From an uncultured Eudoraea sp. (GTDB lineage Bacteria > Bacteroidota > Bacteroidia > Flavobacteriales > Flavobacteriaceae): 63,296 bases of DNA. Both the position numbers and the translations under genes were made by a program. The stretch's first letter is position 1, and each line of letters begins with the position of its first letter. The notes under the pieces were generated by a model. The model was given only the letters and a program-made list of their open reading frames with translations. It was not told where the DNA came from and made no database searches. The DNA lies in assembly GCF_947258525.1 (NCBI RefSeq), contig NZ_CAMYIP010000051.1:1-63296 (forward strand), given 5' to 3'. Shown here piece by piece: positions 42,598 to 51,693 of the stretch.

Positions 42598-43255
42598 AGA
42601 AGGCCAGAAAATTATATTGACAACTTTTTTTAGCGTTGGTATTATAGTTGTATTGGCTCAATTTTATATCGCCGAACCTTGGATAAAGAATACAGTCCAA
42701 ATTTTGGCTTTAATATTACTAGTTTTTATTCTCCAGTTTTTTAGAAACCCAAAGAGAGTCATTAATAGAAATTTTAATGATATATTGGCTCCTGTTGATG
42801 GCAAGGTGGTGGTTATAGAAGAAGTAGAAGAAAAGGAATATTTTAAAGACAGACGTATACAGGTTTCCGTATTTATGTCACCAACTAATGTTCATATAAC
42901 ACGTTATCCGTCTAGTGGAGTTATTAAATACTCTAAATATCACCCCGGCAAATATCTTTTGGCCTGGCATCCAAAATCGAGTGAAGAAAATGAGCGCACA
43001 ACAGTTGTAATTCATACTCCAAAATTTGGGGATATTCTTTACAGGCAAATAGCGGGCGCAATGGCAAGGCGTATCATTAATTATGCAGAGGTTGGAGAAA
43101 ATGTACAGCAAGGTGCAGATTCCGGCTTTATTAAATTCGGTTCAAGAGTAGATTTATTATTGCCATTAGACAGCGCTATCACAGTCAAATTAAACCAGAA
43201 AGTGGTGGGTGGCAGAACCTGTTTAGCCACAACTCCTCATAAGGATGAAGAATGA
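42587..43255 (+). CDS. psd: Phosphatidylserine decarboxylase family protein
   Basis: A 222-residue Psd making phosphatidylethanolamine. Two N-terminal membrane helices, then APVDGKVVVIEEV, FMSPTNVHITRYPSSG and the self-cleavage site FGSRVDLLLP (G185/S186), where Ser becomes the pyruvoyl group. This short archaeal/Bacteroidota-type Psd has FGS where the E. coli enzyme has LGST. It overlaps both cdsA and the ACBP gene. Confidence 0.93.
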   Translation: MFHREGQKIILTTFFSVGIIVVLAQFYIAEPWIKNTVQILALILLVFILQFFRNPKRVINRNFNDILAPVDGKVVVIEEVEEKEYFKDRRIQVSVFMSPTNVHITRYPSSGVIKYSKYHPGKYLLAWHPKSSEENERTTVVIHTPKFGDILYRQIAGAMARRIINYAEVGENVQQGADSGFIKFGSRVDLLLPLDSAITVKLNQKVVGGRTCLATTPHKDEE

Positions 43256-43511
43256 TAAATTAAATAGCGAATTTTTAGCGGCAGTGCAACTGGTAAATGA
43301 ATATAAAAATCCGTTACCCGCAGACTTATTATTGAAATTATACGCATACTATAAAATTGCCAATAAAAACTATAACAACCCCGGAAGCAAGACTCCATTA
43401 ATAAACGCTTTTAAGGCAAATGCTTTAATTCAGGCCCAGAATATTGATCGGAAAGAGGCTATGAAACTATATGTGAATTTGGTGCAAAAGGAGATTGTTA
43501 ACAAGCAATAA
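43245..43511 (+). CDS. Acyl-CoA-binding protein
   Basis: An 88-residue ACBP-like four-helix protein: LPADLLLKLYAYYKIANKNYNNPGS resembles the family's acyl-CoA site (usually ...LYxLYKQATxG), and SKTPLINAFKANALIQAQ the later helix. It would shuttle long-chain acyl-CoA for lipid synthesis, fitting its overlap with psd. It ends the rsfS-ftsH-LUD-cdsA-psd operon and is convergent with the creatininase gene, 6 bases away. Confidence 0.85.
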   Translation: MKNDKLNSEFLAAVQLVNEYKNPLPADLLLKLYAYYKIANKNYNNPGSKTPLINAFKANALIQAQNIDRKEAMKLYVNLVQKEIVNKQ

Positions 43512-43517
43512 GAATAG

Positions 43518-44285
43518 CTATTCGTAAAGATCCTTAATATCAGCATTGCACAAATCATAAATCAAATTACCAAATCTTAGGGATACATCTTTAAAGAACT
43601 GCTCACCCTTTTCCCTGGTGGCAAATTCAGGATTCCCCACACCGGTGTCTTCACTTATTTCTGACCATTTTCGTTCTGCCCATACCCAACCCTCAGTAAA
43701 TGCCTTTATCTTAAATTTTTTGGAATTACCGGAGCCCCATTTATCCTTAGGCAACACCAATTCAGGTTTTAGATATAACATAAGACTTGTCTCCATTTCT
43801 TCTGCATGATCACCTTCTTTTTCAAAGTAGTCCGATCTGTTCATGGCCTGAAACCAATTGGAGAAACAAATAAACATATCAGGATATTTTAGTCCTAATT
43901 CTCTAACCAAAGGCTTAAAATTATTTCCTCCATGACTGTTAAATATTAATAGTTTTTTAATTCCCTGTCTATTTAAGGTTTCTATAATGTCGTTCAAGAT
44001 AGCCAGCTGCGTTGTGGGATAAATATTTATATCCAGATAGATATCAGATTGTCCCGTATTTACACCAAACGGAATCGTGGGCAATACAATTGGTTTTGCA
44101 CCCTTTTCCCAAGCGATTTTGGCCGAAGCAGCTGCAAGATAATCAGCTTCATAAATATCTGTGGCATATGGTAAATGATAATTGTGTGCTTCTGTAGCTC
44201 CCCAGGGTAGAATTGCCATATCAAAATCTTCAACTTTGTTAGCTTCCCAATTAGATTCAGCAAGTATGTATGGTCTTATCTCCAT
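43518..44285 (-). CDS. Creatininase family protein
   Basis: A 255-residue metal-dependent amidohydrolase-like protein. Metal-binding elements are ILPWGATEAHNYHLPYATD with Glu, His and Asp ligands, and IFNSHGGNNFKPLV. Members include creatininase and FAPy deformylases, so the substrate is not assignable. The start MEIRPYILAE (44285) is preferred over an ATG two codons upstream. It follows the sterol desaturase gene by 9 bases and may be co-transcribed. Confidence 0.85.
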   Translation of the reverse strand: MEIRPYILAESNWEANKVEDFDMAILPWGATEAHNYHLPYATDIYEADYLAAASAKIAWEKGAKPIVLPTIPFGVNTGQSDIYLDINIYPTTQLAILNDIIETLNRQGIKKLLIFNSHGGNNFKPLVRELGLKYPDMFICFSNWFQAMNRSDYFEKEGDHAEEMETSLMLYLKPELVLPKDKWGSGNSKKFKIKAFTEGWVWAERKWSEISEDTGVGNPEFATREKGEQFFKDVSLRFGNLIYDLCNADIKDLYE

Positions 44286-44294
44286 ATTCAATTT

Positions 44295-45563
44295 TTATAA
44301 AACTGCTTTAGCAGTTAATGATTCTCCTTCTATATAAGTAAAATAAACACCCCCCAGTATTGTAATAACAAAATACATTGCTACTATATAACTTCCGCCA
44401 GAAAGCTGCACATTAATGCCAAACCAATCTCCTGTAATAAAAATGAGAAAAAGGCCAAGTATGCCTCGAGATAGCTCTATCCACACAGCATTTTTGCTTC
44501 TATCCATGAGTGTGGTATAGCCATATATTCCAAGAAATACAAAGGCTCCGAATATGATTAGACCATTAAACCCAATTTCCGTATAGTTATAAAACATAAA
44601 TAGTAATAAAATCAAAGTAGCTAACATTTGAAAAATTGCGTAGCCTTTAAAAGCAAGAGAAGCCTTAGTATTATACCTTCTAAAATGATATACATCCTGA
44701 ATAACACTTACCGGATATTTCTCTTTTACATCAGCCGGCCTCCAACCTGTAGGCATAAACCAAATCCTTACTTTATCCCAATAGCTGTTGGTACGCCAGG
44801 CGTCTTTAATTAAACGACAGATATGCTGGAAATTAATAAGCAATGGATTCCAGGTACGTGCGGGCTTCAAAATTCCGTATTGTGGAGGCACCTCGGCAAG
44901 TTCTTCCTGAAAAGTTCCAAACATACGGTCCCATATGCATAATACCTGACCAAGGTTTTTATCTATATATTCCGGATTTATTGCATGATGAACCCTATGC
45001 TGGGAGGGTGTAACAATTATATATTCTAACCAACCCATTTTTCCTATGTGCTGAGTATGATACCAAAATTGAGCAAAAAGATGTATGGGTGCCAGAATAG
45101 CTATAACCTTTGAAGGAACACCCAGAAGTGCTGCAGGAAGCAATAAAAGAGGAAAATAGCCAATTAAATTAGAAACTGACTGGCGCAAGGCACATGCCAA
45201 ATTAAATTCTTCACTACTGTGGTGAATAACGTGTTGATTCCAAAAAAAATTAATATGATGGCTTAGCCGGTGATTCCAATAACCGGCAAAATCAATTACA
45301 ATAAATGCAATAACCCAAACTAACCAACTGGCTTTAATTTCTGTCAGGGCAAGGTTTTCCAGCAAATAGGGATAACTAACAATTATGATTCCCAGGCCAA
45401 GAGTATCCTTTAATATATTAGTCAGGCCAGAACTGATACTGCTAACTGTGTCAAGAACCTTATACTTCTGATTTTTTACAAAGTAACCATAGAGTATTTC
45501 TATACCCAATAAAAAAATAAAAAAAGGAATGGCATAAAGGAGTGCAGTTGCGTAAGATTCCAT
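44295..45563 (-). CDS. Sterol desaturase / fatty-acid hydroxylase family protein
   Basis: A 422-residue membrane di-iron enzyme. The His-box motifs are present: HRLSHHINFFWNQHVIHHSSEEF and, further along, SQHRVHHAINPEYIDKNLG. Multiple hydrophobic helices surround them, and an extra C-terminal membrane region with four more helices extends past the usual 250-300 residues. It could hydroxylate fatty acids, carotenoids or other lipids; the substrate is unknown. A minus-strand TATCTTTG (45591-45584) lies 20 bases before the start. Confidence 0.85.
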   Translation of the reverse strand: MESYATALLYAIPFFIFLLGIEILYGYFVKNQKYKVLDTVSSISSGLTNILKDTLGLGIIIVSYPYLLENLALTEIKASWLVWVIAFIVIDFAGYWNHRLSHHINFFWNQHVIHHSSEEFNLACALRQSVSNLIGYFPLLLLPAALLGVPSKVIAILAPIHLFAQFWYHTQHIGKMGWLEYIIVTPSQHRVHHAINPEYIDKNLGQVLCIWDRMFGTFQEELAEVPPQYGILKPARTWNPLLINFQHICRLIKDAWRTNSYWDKVRIWFMPTGWRPADVKEKYPVSVIQDVYHFRRYNTKASLAFKGYAIFQMLATLILLLFMFYNYTEIGFNGLIIFGAFVFLGIYGYTTLMDRSKNAVWIELSRGILGLFLIFITGDWFGINVQLSGGSYIVAMYFVITILGGVYFTYIEGESLTAKAVL

Positions 45564-45640
45564 TTAAAAATATATGCTTCACTCAAAGATAGAAAAATTC
45601 AGCAATTAACGATTAGGGTAAAATTAATTGGTAGTGTTTG

Positions 45641-46086
45641 CTATTTGAAAGGACCAACCATTATATGTGCTCTATGGGTTCCGGGATCCATCAACCATGG
45701 CATTCCGGGCGCGTGAGGTTTACTGGGTAGCCCTGTAGATTCAGTTGTGGCGAATGGTGTATATATTACATATCGAAACTTGCCGTCTTTTAAATCACCG
45801 GTAGTTTTATCATAATTCTCATCTGTACCATAAAATATGTACATCATGCTGGGTTCTTCGGGCATTTTTAGCTTACCCGAAGCTACTTCCTCACCTCTGA
45901 TTGCTCTTTTTTCTTTAAAGTTTTTACCCTGGGCGGTAAGTTCTCGGCATTTGCTTTGTCTTCATCAGGTGCCGGTAAGACCGCCGTTTTTATTTGAATC
46001 TCCACGGGGAGAATTTTTACTGATTTTTCCTGTGCCAAAACAATCCCTGAAATAAACAGGAAACAGGCAAATAAAGAAGTTCTCAT
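45641..46086 (-). pseudogene. Secreted protein gene broken by a frame change or internal deletion
   Basis: The 5' part (start 46086) encodes a signal peptide, MRTSLFACFLFISGIVLAQE, and about 47 more residues before a stop at 45883. The 3' part lies in another frame, runs through that stop, and is protein-like: RELTAQGKNFKEKRAIRGEE, then KLKMPEEPSMMYIFYG, ending APGMPWLMDPGTHRAHIMVGPFK at 45641. Neither half makes sense alone. From memory, intact flavobacterial relatives of about 190 residues have an extra middle segment between these two parts, so this looks like an out-of-frame deletion. That comparison cannot be verified here; a sequencing indel is also possible. Confidence 0.65.
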
Positions 46087-46190
46087 ATGTCTTTGTTTTA
46101 TTTTAAAGGTAACGATCTGATAGGATATGTTCAAAAAAATAATCCTTAAATCATTGATTGACGAAGCCCTCTAATTTAAATACCCGGATA

Positions 46191-46850
46191 CTAATTACAC
46201 TCTAAGTCGTATACATCAGTTTCATCCTTGGTCCACTGAGCCGGTATATTTGCAATTTGTGTTGAATTTACCTTAATACAATCCAAGGGATTATTTTCTA
46301 TGGAAAAGGTGTTTAACTGAATAAGACTGGGAATATTGGAAATATCTATAGCCTGCAATGAATTATTAGCCAGACTTAATTGTTGTAATGCTGGATTCCC
46401 TGAAATATCCAGCTGTGTAAGTGCATTGTTTTCCATATTTATCTTTTCTAAATTACTCAGATCAGATACGTTAAGCCTTGTAAGATTATTATCATTGGCA
46501 TATACAAATTTTAAATTGGAGTTTTCAGAAACATTCAAAGTAGTAAGAATATTTTCCTTTGCCCAAAGACCTTCTAAGGCAGTAAAGTCTGCTATTCCGG
46601 ATAAACTGCTAATGTCCTTATTCTCGATAACCAGGTCTTTTACATTTTCAATTGCACTTGTAAGTACAGAACCATCTTCCACATCATCAAATTTTAGTTC
46701 TATCAGTGCCCTTTCAAACATAATATCAGGAATATCTGTCCTGGGTTTCGTAACCTGAATATCGATAATCTCGTTATTATTGTTATCCGAAGAACAACCA
46801 ATTACGAGCTGTAAAAATATCAAGGCGAATACATATAATTCTTTTCTCAT
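46191..46850 (-). CDS. Leucine-rich repeat lipoprotein
   Basis: A 219-residue lipoprotein (ALIFLQLVIGCSSDNNNN, Cys19). Leucine-rich repeats of about 20-23 residues follow, e.g. LVIENKDISSLSGIADFTAL, LTTLNVSENSNLKFVYANDN, LTRLNVSDLSNLEKINMENN and LTQLDISGNPALQQLSLANN. These are typical of internalin-like flavobacterial surface proteins. A C-terminal Cys pair (DC...ECN) may form a disulfide. No cell-surface sorting domain is visible. Function unknown. Confidence 0.85.
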   Translation of the reverse strand: MRKELYVFALIFLQLVIGCSSDNNNNEIIDIQVTKPRTDIPDIMFERALIELKFDDVEDGSVLTSAIENVKDLVIENKDISSLSGIADFTALEGLWAKENILTTLNVSENSNLKFVYANDNNLTRLNVSDLSNLEKINMENNALTQLDISGNPALQQLSLANNSLQAIDISNIPSLIQLNTFSIENNPLDCIKVNSTQIANIPAQWTKDETDVYDLECN

Positions 46851-46933
46851 TATTTATTTTCTTTTTCAATGCATATCATAAAGCCTTAAAAACCAGGCAG
46901 TAAAGTATTAATTATAAAAATACATTAATTTTA

Positions 46934-49564
46934 TTACTCCAAATTACTAAGACTTTTTTCTAGCGTTAAGATCTTTGCCTTTGCATCTGCTGCTTTCTTT
47001 TTTTCCATGGCAACGACAGTCTCCGGGGCATTCTTCACAAACCTCTCATTTGCCAATTTCTTGTTTACAGATTGTAAAAACCCTTTAGTATAAGACAGTT
47101 CTTCTTTGATCTTCTTAATTTCAGCATCTATATCCAGCATTCCCGCAACGGGGATAAAATATTCATTACTTCTTACTCTAAATGAAAGTGCCCCGTCAAC
47201 AGCCTTAGTAACGGTATTGATTTGCCCTACATTTGCAAGTTTTTTAATAATAACATCCCAGTCTTCACTTATACCTTCCTTATTCAGAACCGAAAGATCC
47301 AAAGATTCTTTTAATGGAATATTCTTTTCCTTGCGGATATTTCGGATACCCGATATTACCTCAGCCGTATATTCAAATGCTTTAATTTGATCAGGATCAA
47401 AACTTTCTAATTTCGGCCAGGAAGAGATGACAAGAGCCTCGGATGGTTTACGATCTGAAATACGCTGCCATATTTCTTCAGATAGGAAAGGCATAAATGG
47501 GTGCAGTAGTTTTAAATTGTTCTCAAATAAACCTATGATTGCAGTATAACTCTTTTTATCAATTGGCTGCTGATAGGCCGGCTTTACAATTTCTAGTAGC
47601 CATGAACAAAAATCATCCCAAACCAACTTGTATATGGTCATTAAAGCTTCAGATATGCGATATTTACTAAAATGGTCCTCAATCTCCGTAAGCACCTGAT
47701 TGAACCTGGCTGTATACCATTCAATCCCTTTCAAAGAAGATTCGGGTTGCGGTAGTTCGGCAATTTCCCAACCCTTTACAAGTCGAAATGCATTCCATAT
47801 TTTATTGGCAAAGTTCTTACCCTGCTGGCAAAGCGCTTCATCAAACAATAAGTCATTCCCAGCCGCAGAACTAAGTAATAAACCAACTCGCACCGCATCT
47901 GCTCCAAAATTTGATATTAATTTAAGTGCATCAGGAGAATTACCCAATGATTTAGACATTTTACGTCGTTCTTTATCACGTACCAACCCGGTTAGATAGA
48001 CATTGTCAAATGGTCTTTCTCCTCTAAATTCATACCCGGCAACGATCATCCTGGCTACCCAAAAAAACAAAATATCGGGTGCAGTAACCAGATCACTTGT
48101 TGGATAATAATAATTAACCTCCTCATTCTCCGGGTCCATGATTCCACCAAAAACACTAATTGGCCATAACCAGGAAGAAAACCAGGTGTCCAGTACGTCT
48201 TCATCTTGTTTTAAATCCTTTACGGTTAGCCCGGGATTCCCGGATTTATCTTTTGCTTTGACCAATGCATCCTCTATTGATGCTGCTACTACAAAATCGT
48301 TTTCGCCATCTCCATAATAATACGCGGGTATTCTTTGTCCCCACCACAGTTGACGCGAAATATTCCAGTCCCGGATATTTTCCATCCAGTGACGATATGT
48401 GTTTTCAAATTTTCTTGGAAAAAATTTCACTTCCCTGGTTTCCAGAACAGCGGAAAGGGCGGGCTTGGCTAAATTTTCCATTTTAAGGAACCATTGATCT
48501 GAAAGCCTTGGTTCTATAACAACTTTTGTTCTTTCAGAAGTTCCTACTTTATTTACATATGGTTCCACCTTCGTTAAAAACCCTTTTTCTTTTAATTCTT
48601 TGACAATTGCTTTTCGCGCTTCAAACCTGTCCATTCCTTCATAATGCAATCCGAATGAATTCAAGGATGCATCGTCATTAAAAATATCAATAGTTTCCAG
48701 TTGATGTTTTTCTCCAAGAAGCTTGTCATTTTCGTCATGTGCGGGTGTAACTTTTAGACAACCAGTTCCAAATTCCATAGTAACATAGTCATCTTCAATT
48801 ATTGGAATTACCCTGTTGCATATAGGTACGATTGCCTTTTTACCTTTTAAACTGTGGAAACGCTCATCATTTGGATTAATACATATGGCGGTATCACCAA
48901 GAATGGTTTCAGGACGTGTAGTTGCAATGGTTACCTTATCATCGGAACCTTCAATGGAATAAGCAAGGTAATATAATTCGCCACTGCGCTCTTCATATAT
49001 TACCTCTTCATCTGATAATGTTGTTTTTGCCTGGGGGTCCCAGTTCACCATTCGATATCCACGATAAATCAGCCCTTTCTCATATAATTCAATAAAAACT
49101 TTGATTACTGAGGCAGACATATCGTCATCCATCGTAAATTTTGTGCGATCCCAGTCACAAGAACACCCCAATTTTTTTAACTGCTCTAAAATTACGCCCC
49201 CGTATTCATGTGTCCATTCCCACGCATGCTCTAAGAAATCTTCTCTTGAAATATCCTTTTTACCAATTCCCTGTTCCTTAAGCTTGGCTACCACTTTGGC
49301 CTCCGTTGCAATAGAAGCATGATCTGTTCCCGGTACCCAGCACGCGTTCAGACCAAGAAGGCGCGCTCTTCTAACCAGGACATCCTGAATAGTATTGTTC
49401 AACATATGACCCATATGCAGAATCCCTGTGACATTTGGCGGTGGTATAACAATGGTATAGGGCTCCCTATCATCGGGTGTTGAATGAAAGTATTTATTCT
49501 CCATCCAATAGTTATACCAATGGTCTTCTACTATCTGCGGCTCATATTTTGATGGAATATCCAT
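46934..49564 (-). CDS. valS: Valyl-tRNA synthetase
   Basis: An 876-residue class I synthetase charging tRNA-Val. HIGH appears as [13 protein letters not shown] near residue 40-50, the editing (CP1) domain follows, and KMSKS is intact in [17 protein letters not shown]. The C-terminal coiled coil ([24 protein letters not shown]) is the valS-type tRNA-binding arm. It is divergent from the DUF1573 gene; its leader holds a hairpin (49605-49648). Confidence 0.97.
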   Translation of the reverse strand: MDIPSKYEPQIVEDHWYNYWMENKYFHSTPDDREPYTIVIPPPNVTGILHMGHMLNNTIQDVLVRRARLLGLNACWVPGTDHASIATEAKVVAKLKEQGIGKKDISREDFLEHAWEWTHEYGGVILEQLKKLGCSCDWDRTKFTMDDDMSASVIKVFIELYEKGLIYRGYRMVNWDPQAKTTLSDEEVIYEERSGELYYLAYSIEGSDDKVTIATTRPETILGDTAICINPNDERFHSLKGKKAIVPICNRVIPIIEDDYVTMEFGTGCLKVTPAHDENDKLLGEKHQLETIDIFNDDASLNSFGLHYEGMDRFEARKAIVKELKEKGFLTKVEPYVNKVGTSERTKVVIEPRLSDQWFLKMENLAKPALSAVLETREVKFFPRKFENTYRHWMENIRDWNISRQLWWGQRIPAYYYGDGENDFVVAASIEDALVKAKDKSGNPGLTVKDLKQDEDVLDTWFSSWLWPISVFGGIMDPENEEVNYYYPTSDLVTAPDILFFWVARMIVAGYEFRGERPFDNVYLTGLVRDKERRKMSKSLGNSPDALKLISNFGADAVRVGLLLSSAAGNDLLFDEALCQQGKNFANKIWNAFRLVKGWEIAELPQPESSLKGIEWYTARFNQVLTEIEDHFSKYRISEALMTIYKLVWDDFCSWLLEIVKPAYQQPIDKKSYTAIIGLFENNLKLLHPFMPFLSEEIWQRISDRKPSEALVISSWPKLESFDPDQIKAFEYTAEVISGIRNIRKEKNIPLKESLDLSVLNKEGISEDWDVIIKKLANVGQINTVTKAVDGALSFRVRSNEYFIPVAGMLDIDAEIKKIKEELSYTKGFLQSVNKKLANERFVKNAPETVVAMEKKKAADAKAKILTLEKSLSNLE

Positions 49565-49604
49565 AATTTCGGTATAGTTTTTGTTATAACAATCCGGGTA
49601 TCAA

Positions 49605-49648
49605 AAAATGATTATCACTTAAAATGTTAAACTTGCGATAATCATTTT
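49605..49648 (-). promoter_or_regulatory. Hairpin in the valS leader, terminator-like
   Basis: A 12-bp perfect inverted repeat, AAAATGATTATC (plus strand 49605-49616) with GATAATCATTTT (49637-49648), encloses a 20-base loop. Read on the minus strand (valS direction) it is followed by T residues, about 41 bases before the valS ATG. It may be an attenuator, an operator, or a transcript stabiliser. A short frame within it (MIIASLTF) has no Val codon. Confidence 0.5.
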
Positions 49649-49675
49649 AATATTTACCTGATTGGAAATACGAAA

Positions 49676-49704
49676 CAAAAATAAGTAACGTTAGTAGATA
49701 ACAA
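49676..49704 (-). promoter_or_regulatory. Promoter of valS
   Basis: The minus strand has TTG (49704-49702), 18 bases, then TATTTTTG (49683-49676). The predicted transcript has a roughly 108-base leader. It is back to back with the DUF1573 promoter. Confidence 0.6.
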
Positions 49705-49711
49705 AAGAATT

Positions 49712-49742
49712 TTGGATGTTGATACTAAAACATTTACATTTG
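49712..49742 (+). promoter_or_regulatory. Promoter of the DUF1573 gene
   Basis: TTG (49712-49714), 20 bases, then TACATTTG (49735-49742), 24 bases before the ATG at 49767. Confidence 0.7.
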
Positions 49743-49766
49743 AGATTCACCCAAAACCAAAAAGTA

Positions 49767-50153
49767 ATGAAAAAAATAGTATTAGTATTATTTGTAGGCC
49801 TACTTGCATTAAGTGTAAACGCCCAGGATAAAGCTGCTAAGATTGAATTTAAAACAGAAACCGTTGATTATGGTGTGATCGAAAAAGGTAGCGATGGCGT
49901 TCGAGTATTTGAATTCACAAACACAGGAACAGCGCCTTTAATTATTAGTAAGGTAAGTTCTAGTTGTGGCTGTACTATTCCTAAAAAACCTGAAGAAGCA
50001 ATTTTACCGGGTAAAACAGGAGAAATTCAAGTTAAATATGACACTAAGCGTGTTGGACCTATTAGAAAGGCTATAACAGTAATATCCAACGCTGATACGC
50101 CTACCAAAGTATTAAAAATTAAAGGCGAAGTAAAAAGCGTGGACGGTAAATAG
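49767..50153 (+). CDS. DUF1573 exported protein
   Basis: A 128-residue protein with a signal peptide (MKKIVLVLFVGLLALSVNAQ) and an Ig-like DUF1573 domain: TETVDYGVIEKGSDGVRVFEFTNTG, SSSCGCTIPKKPEEAILPG, ITVISNADTPTKVLKIKGEV. The conserved SSCGCT Cys pair is typical. Family members are periplasmic or outer-membrane associated with unknown role. I start at 49767; 17 upstream codons cross the promoter. A terminator follows. Confidence 0.9.
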   Translation: MKKIVLVLFVGLLALSVNAQDKAAKIEFKTETVDYGVIEKGSDGVRVFEFTNTGTAPLIISKVSSSCGCTIPKKPEEAILPGKTGEIQVKYDTKRVGPIRKAITVISNADTPTKVLKIKGEVKSVDGK

Positions 50154-50180
50154 AAAAATCCACTTGCTTATAAAAATTAA

Positions 50181-50208
50181 AAACCGGAATGAAAATTCCG
50201 GTTTTTTT
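50181..50208. terminator. Bidirectional terminator between DUF1573 and protease genes
   Basis: AAACCGGAAT (50181-50190), a GAAA tetraloop, then ATTCCGGTTT (50195-50204) and T residues: a perfect 10-bp stem. It ends the DUF1573 transcript, and in the other direction the end of the protease gene (stop at 50207) falls within it. Confidence 0.85.
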
Positions 50209-51580
50209 ATTTAAATGCCTTTTTGAGCACAAAAGAAAATAGTAAATCCTTATTATATCTCTCTATCAGTACCTTTACCCGTTTACCTTCCTTTTCATTG
50301 AGCATTTTCATCACTTCCTGAAGTTTATAGCTATGTATACGCTTTCCGTTTACAGCTAAAATAATATCACCCTCCTGTAAACCGGCCACTTCCGCCGGAC
50401 TACCAGCTCTGATTCCGGAAACAATTATCTCGGGTACCAAACTAAGTCGGGTTTGATTTTCCATAAGGATCTGAACATCTCCAAAGGTCCTATTACTATT
50501 TAAAACAAAGCCTCTACTATCTGCAATCCGATCTGCAATATATCTTACCCCATTATGCTGCAATTGCAAACCGCTCATATTGTATTGGAAAGGAGCACTG
50601 AAATGCCTATTTTTCTTTAAGGTAATTTGTTTTGCAGGATAGTTAAAAACAATATTAAAACGTTTAAGAATTGCACCACCAATACTACCGTTTCTATTCC
50701 CGGTAACTACCGATGTACTAAAAGTCTCCATGTCCGGAAATGCCGCTTTTGCGTCCTTTAAAGCAAACTCCCCTAAATTAATTGAATTTACCTTAGTGCG
50801 TTTACCAAAAATGCTTCCATTTAAACCTTCACCTAAAAAATCCTGATAGTTTTGTTCGGGAATCCCAAGGCCTTTTTCCTCGTCCTGGAAAAGCCAAATG
50901 GCATCACTGCTGCCTGTATCAATTAAAAGTTTAACCGGTACATCTTTTGCCGTGCTTAAACCAACATTTCCGTCAATATATGCCTTGTTTCGTCTTAGAG
51001 CTATTGGTAATGTCTGCGATTTCTTATTCTCTTTCTCTTTATAAAATTCGGGATCATGAAATTTAATATATTCCGCACTATAATTAATTTCAACAACAAA
51101 ATCTCTAAAGAGGTCATACCCAATAATTCCATGAATAGGAATTCCGAGACTTGGAGAGAAATTCATTTCCTTATCCAGTACTACATATAATAATTGATTG
51201 TAATTTCTGATATCGTTTAATTGGAAAAAATTATTCTTTGAACTTAATCCTTTGATAGGATCCCCACCCCCAAGACCTCTAATTGTGATTTCCGAAACAT
51301 TCTTTAATTGAATTGAATCCTGGTCCGAAACATTAAAAAGAATAGGTTTACTTACCCCTGAATCTAAGATAAAGGACAATTTCGCCCCATTAACTTCAAT
51401 AGGTATTATTATAAGATTATTGATTAAGTTAAATTTTACCTTTTCAAATTTCTTCCCTTTGGGCAAATTAAATCCTTGCGATAAACCATAGAATGGAATA
51501 CACAGGATTAACAATAAAATAAACTTTAAAAAGGTACGCAACTTGCTAATAATTAGTTCGATGTCAATTAAAGATATCAA
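50207..51580 (-). CDS. Aspartyl protease-like protein with PDZ domain
   Basis: A 457-residue protein with a hydrophobic N-terminus (FLKFILLLILCIPFYGLSQG, a signal peptide). Two retropepsin-like halves follow: LSFILDSGVSKPILF (DSG, in place of DTG) and VKLLIDTGSSDAIWLF (DTG). A C-terminal PDZ domain spans SLVPEIIVSGIRAGSPAEVAGLQEGDIILAVNGKRI. Activity needs both Asp residues, and both are kept. A periplasmic protease role is inferred. The exact start is uncertain because ATG 51580 lies ahead of a second hydrophobic stretch. Confidence 0.83.
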   Translation of the reverse strand: MISLIDIELIISKLRTFLKFILLLILCIPFYGLSQGFNLPKGKKFEKVKFNLINNLIIIPIEVNGAKLSFILDSGVSKPILFNVSDQDSIQLKNVSEITIRGLGGGDPIKGLSSKNNFFQLNDIRNYNQLLYVVLDKEMNFSPSLGIPIHGIIGYDLFRDFVVEINYSAEYIKFHDPEFYKEKENKKSQTLPIALRRNKAYIDGNVGLSTAKDVPVKLLIDTGSSDAIWLFQDEEKGLGIPEQNYQDFLGEGLNGSIFGKRTKVNSINLGEFALKDAKAAFPDMETFSTSVVTGNRNGSIGGAILKRFNIVFNYPAKQITLKKNRHFSAPFQYNMSGLQLQHNGVRYIADRIADSRGFVLNSNRTFGDVQILMENQTRLSLVPEIIVSGIRAGSPAEVAGLQEGDIILAVNGKRIHSYKLQEVMKMLNEKEGKRVKVLIERYNKDLLFSFVLKKAFK

Positions 51581-51693
51581 ATAATAGCCAAACTTTATAA
51601 TACTTTAACATTACCTTAGATGAACGGATAATAATAACTTTTATGTTGTTTTGTCCACAATGATTTCCCATTTTTGTTAAAACTTACAACTTT

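Noticed and set aside
49620-49646. Leader peptide MIIASLTF before valS as a Val attenuator
   Set aside because: It has no Val codon, so stalling on valine shortage could not occur; the hairpin alone is kept as a finding.
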